From assembly GCA_937864975.1 (NCBI GenBank), contig CALMDI010000168.1, positions 1-6,012 of the forward strand: a DNA stretch of 6,012 nucleotides, written 5' to 3'. The notes beneath the pieces were generated by a model. That model did no database searches. It was not told the origin of the DNA and saw only the letters and a list, made by a program, of their open reading frames with translations. This stretch comes from an uncultured Chloroflexota bacterium. GTDB lineage: Bacteria > Chloroflexota > Anaerolineae > Aggregatilineales > Phototrophicaceae. A program made the translations under genes and the position numbers. Of this stretch, positions 4,688-6,012 are shown in pieces (within the stretch, counting starts at the first letter, position 1; every line of letters starts with the position of its first letter).

Positions 4688-4696
4688 TGTTATGAT
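4688..4696 (+). promoter_or_regulatory. Extended -10 promoter for the TPR gene
   Basis: TGT followed by TATGAT is an extended -10 (TGn plus 5 of 6 consensus bases). No clear -35 lies at 17 bases. Predicted transcription starts near 4703, 28 bases before the ATG at 4731 and 12 before AGGGGA (4715-4720). This is why the upstream TTG at 4662 and the ATG at 4692 are not preferred as starts. Confidence 0.5.
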
Positions 4697-4730
4697 AGGT
4701 TTACCGGAGTGGTCAGGGGACGAAATTTCG

Positions 4731-5645
4731 ATGCCAGCAAATGTCGACGCGATGGTCAGGGAAGGCGTCAGCGCCTTCAAAGCGGGCAACAAGGAAGACG
4801 CCCGCGCGTTCCTGATGAAAGCGGTTGAGCTTGACCAGTATAACGAGCAGGCGTGGCTGTGGCTGAGCGCCGCGGTCGAAACGCTCGACGACCAGCGCAC
4901 GTGTCTGGAAAATGTCCTCGCCATCAACCCCGACAACGAGCGAGCGCGCAATGGTCTCCAGCTCATCACGCAGCAAATCACGGGCGGATCTCCCGCGCCC
5001 GCCGCTCCACCCGCGCCGAGCGCCCCGACGGGCTTTGAAGACATGCCGACGAGCGCGGAATGGGCGCTGCCAGCCGACGACGAGCCGGCGCCTGCCGCCG
5101 GTACGCACCCGCTTCAGGAGCCAAGCTCGGCAGAATACGACGCCTGGCTGTCGAACCTGAACCTCGCCAAATCCGAGAACGGGCACGCCGAAGCCAAGCA
5201 AAGTCCTGCTGCGCCGGATGCGGGAACGCCGTTTGGCGACTTCAACCTGTTCAACACCGATCAGGAAATCTTCACCGCCGGACCGTTTAGCACGACCGAT
5301 TTTGAAGAAATTTTCACACCCGTAACGCCCTCACCCGTCCGGGATAATAAGCCGCCCGCGCCTCCGTCCGCGATCCTGTCGCCCGGCGCGGAAGGCGCGA
5401 TGCTCGCACCCGACCAGAAAGTGGGCGCGCTGTTTGCCGAGCCGGACGACGACTTCTCCGATCTGGAACTGGAAGCGCTGGATACCACCGAGTTGTTCAG
5501 CTACATCCCCGACGAGATTAAGCCGACGCGCCTGCCCGGCACGCGCGAGCGCCATCCGGTCGCGCTGGTGATCGGATTGATTGTCCTGATTCTGCTTAAC
5601 CTCGGCGCGGCGGCGCTTCTGGTCTATCGCCTCGCGCTGGCATGA
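4731..5645 (+). CDS. TPR-domain protein with disordered linker and C-terminal membrane anchor
   Basis: 304 residues from ATG 4731; the frame is open upstream to a TTG at 4662, but that lies directly behind the terminator stem and before the promoter. The N-terminal 5-72 are helical TPR-like repeats: EGVSAFKAGNKEDARAFLMK, then AWLWLSAAVET and CLENVLAINPDNERARNGL. This wording is very typical of Anaerolineae/Chloroflexota TPR proteins. Residues about 83-270 are rich in Pro, Ala, Asp and Glu with no fold I recognise. Residues about 277-299 form a single membrane helix preceded by basic residues (KPTRLPGTRER), so the protein is probably tail-anchored with the TPR part in the cytoplasm. TPR units bind partner proteins; the partner is not evident here. 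No paired operon gene is visible and the function is unknown. The stop TGA overlaps the first arm of the downstream inverted repeat. Confidence 0.82.
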   Translation: MPANVDAMVREGVSAFKAGNKEDARAFLMKAVELDQYNEQAWLWLSAAVETLDDQRTCLENVLAINPDNERARNGLQLITQQITGGSPAPAAPPAPSAPTGFEDMPTSAEWALPADDEPAPAAGTHPLQEPSSAEYDAWLSNLNLAKSENGHAEAKQSPAAPDAGTPFGDFNLFNTDQEIFTAGPFSTTDFEEIFTPVTPSPVRDNKPPAPPSAILSPGAEGAMLAPDQKVGALFAEPDDDFSDLELEALDTTELFSYIPDEIKPTRLPGTRERHPVALVIGLIVLILLNLGAAALLVYRLALA

Positions 5646-5902
5646 GAAGCAGTTAGCGGTCAGCTTTCAGCTAAACATTAAAACCTAACATAGAGCAACA
5701 GAATGGTTCATCCGGTAAATTCGTAAACCGGGCACCACACGTCGTGCCCCTACGACCGACTGTCTTTTCGCCAACTGACTTGCCGGACGAACCACTGAGA
5801 GGCAGAGGAACAGAGAGCTATTTTCCTTGCGTCCTGGCTACCTTGCGCCTTTGCGTTAACTCGCTTGATCTTTAGCTGAAAGCTGAGCGCTGACCGCTTC
5901 TC
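5644..5902. repeat. Intergenic region bounded by a 32-base inverted repeat
   Basis: Positions 5644-5675 and 5871-5902 are inverted copies, matching at 29 of 32 bases (core AGCTTTCAGCTAAA on the left, TTTAGCTGAAAGCT on the right). The 195 bases between hold no supported gene. They contain a small hairpin (5730-5749) and stretches resembling dispersed intergenic repeats of Chloroflexota and cyanobacteria (AGAGGCAGAGGAACAGAGAG at 5799-5818; CCTTGCGCCTTTGCGTTA). No target-site duplication is visible. I infer a non-coding dispersed repeat, MITE-like at most. Confidence 0.55.
5730..5749. other. Small hairpin inside the intergenic repeat
   Basis: GGGCAC (5730-5735) and GTGCCC (5744-5749) form a 6-bp stem with an 8-base loop, and CCTACG follows. 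The style recalls REP-like 'GTAGGGGCAC' intergenic palindromes. There is no U-tract, so I do not call it a terminator. Confidence 0.4.
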
Positions 5903-5914
5903 GAAACTTCACGC

Positions 5915-5943
5915 TAGACGCGCAATCGCCCGCATGATACAAT
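5915..5943 (+). promoter_or_regulatory. Candidate promoter for the gene at the right edge
   Basis: TAGACG at 5915-5920 and TACAAT at 5938-5943 are 17 bases apart. TGA precedes the -10, giving an extended -10. The site lies just outside the inverted repeat and about 50 bases before the ATG at 5993. Confidence 0.5.
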
Positions 5944-5992
5944 GACGCCCATTCTGAACCGGAACAGAACCATTTGAGGTCAACAGAGACTT

Positions 5993-6012
5993 ATGGCGAA
6001 TCATCGCTCCGC
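5993..6012 (+). CDS. First codons of a gene continuing past the window (partial)
   Basis: ATG at 5993 opens a frame reading MANHRS to the window edge. A modest ribosome binding site (TGAGGT, 5975-5980) lies 12 bases upstream, and the promoter at 5915-5943 is well placed. Too few residues are present to identify it. Confidence 0.45.

Noticed and set aside
4662..4730. TTG start at 4662 for the TPR gene (23 extra residues)
   Set aside because: It lies right behind the terminator stem and upstream of the likely promoter, without a ribosome binding site; ATG 4731 has AGGGGA upstream and begins at the conserved TPR region.

Overview
The window looks like three DNA segments of different origin joined end to end. 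Segment A (1 to about 840) carries the C-terminal part of an M1-type metallopeptidase on the minus strand, apparently followed by the first codons of another minus-strand gene. Its peptidase resembles the large peptidases of Gemmatimonadota/Acidobacteriota-like bacteria. Segment B (about 840 to 1515) is an open plus-strand frame for a very cysteine-rich secreted-type protein, with neither a start codon nor a natural end. Segment C (about 1515 to 6012) is a coherent stretch that looks like Chloroflexota (Anaerolineae-like). This is suggested by the style of its TPR/tail-anchor protein, a CPBP protease, and a secreted repeat protein whose helical domain I associate with that phylum. The taxonomic guesses are inference from protein style only.

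Both segment boundaries cut through conserved genes. The peptidase is lost exactly between the expected HExxH helix and the third zinc ligand. The CPBP protease is lost just after its second conserved motif. The simplest reading is a chimeric (metagenomic) contig, although real rearrangement cannot be excluded from sequence alone.

Layout of segment C: the minus-strand CPBP-family membrane protease (start 2432) is divergent from a two-tRNA operon. That operon has a good promoter (TTGACC-17-TAGAAT), then tRNA-Ser(UGA), tRNA-Ser(GCU) and a hairpin terminator. After a leader of about 235 bases comes a 523-residue secreted protein (3019-4590). It is built of RTX-like nonapeptide blocks that alternate with a duplicated Cys/His domain and a two-repeat helical domain, and it ends in an Asn/Gly tail. 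A perfect 13-bp hairpin terminator follows. Next is a 304-residue TPR protein with an acidic/proline linker and a C-terminal membrane anchor (4731-5645). Its stop codon overlaps one arm of a 32-base imperfect inverted repeat that bounds a repeat-like intergenic region (5644-5902). A promoter and the first codons of another gene close the window.

The most interesting item is the modular repeat protein: about 16 near-identical acidic nonapeptides encoded with much synonymous variation, carried by a Sec-type signal peptide rather than the type I secretion usual for RTX proteins. The genes do not form an obvious pathway. The tRNA operon, the repeat protein and the TPR gene each appear to be separate transcription units.
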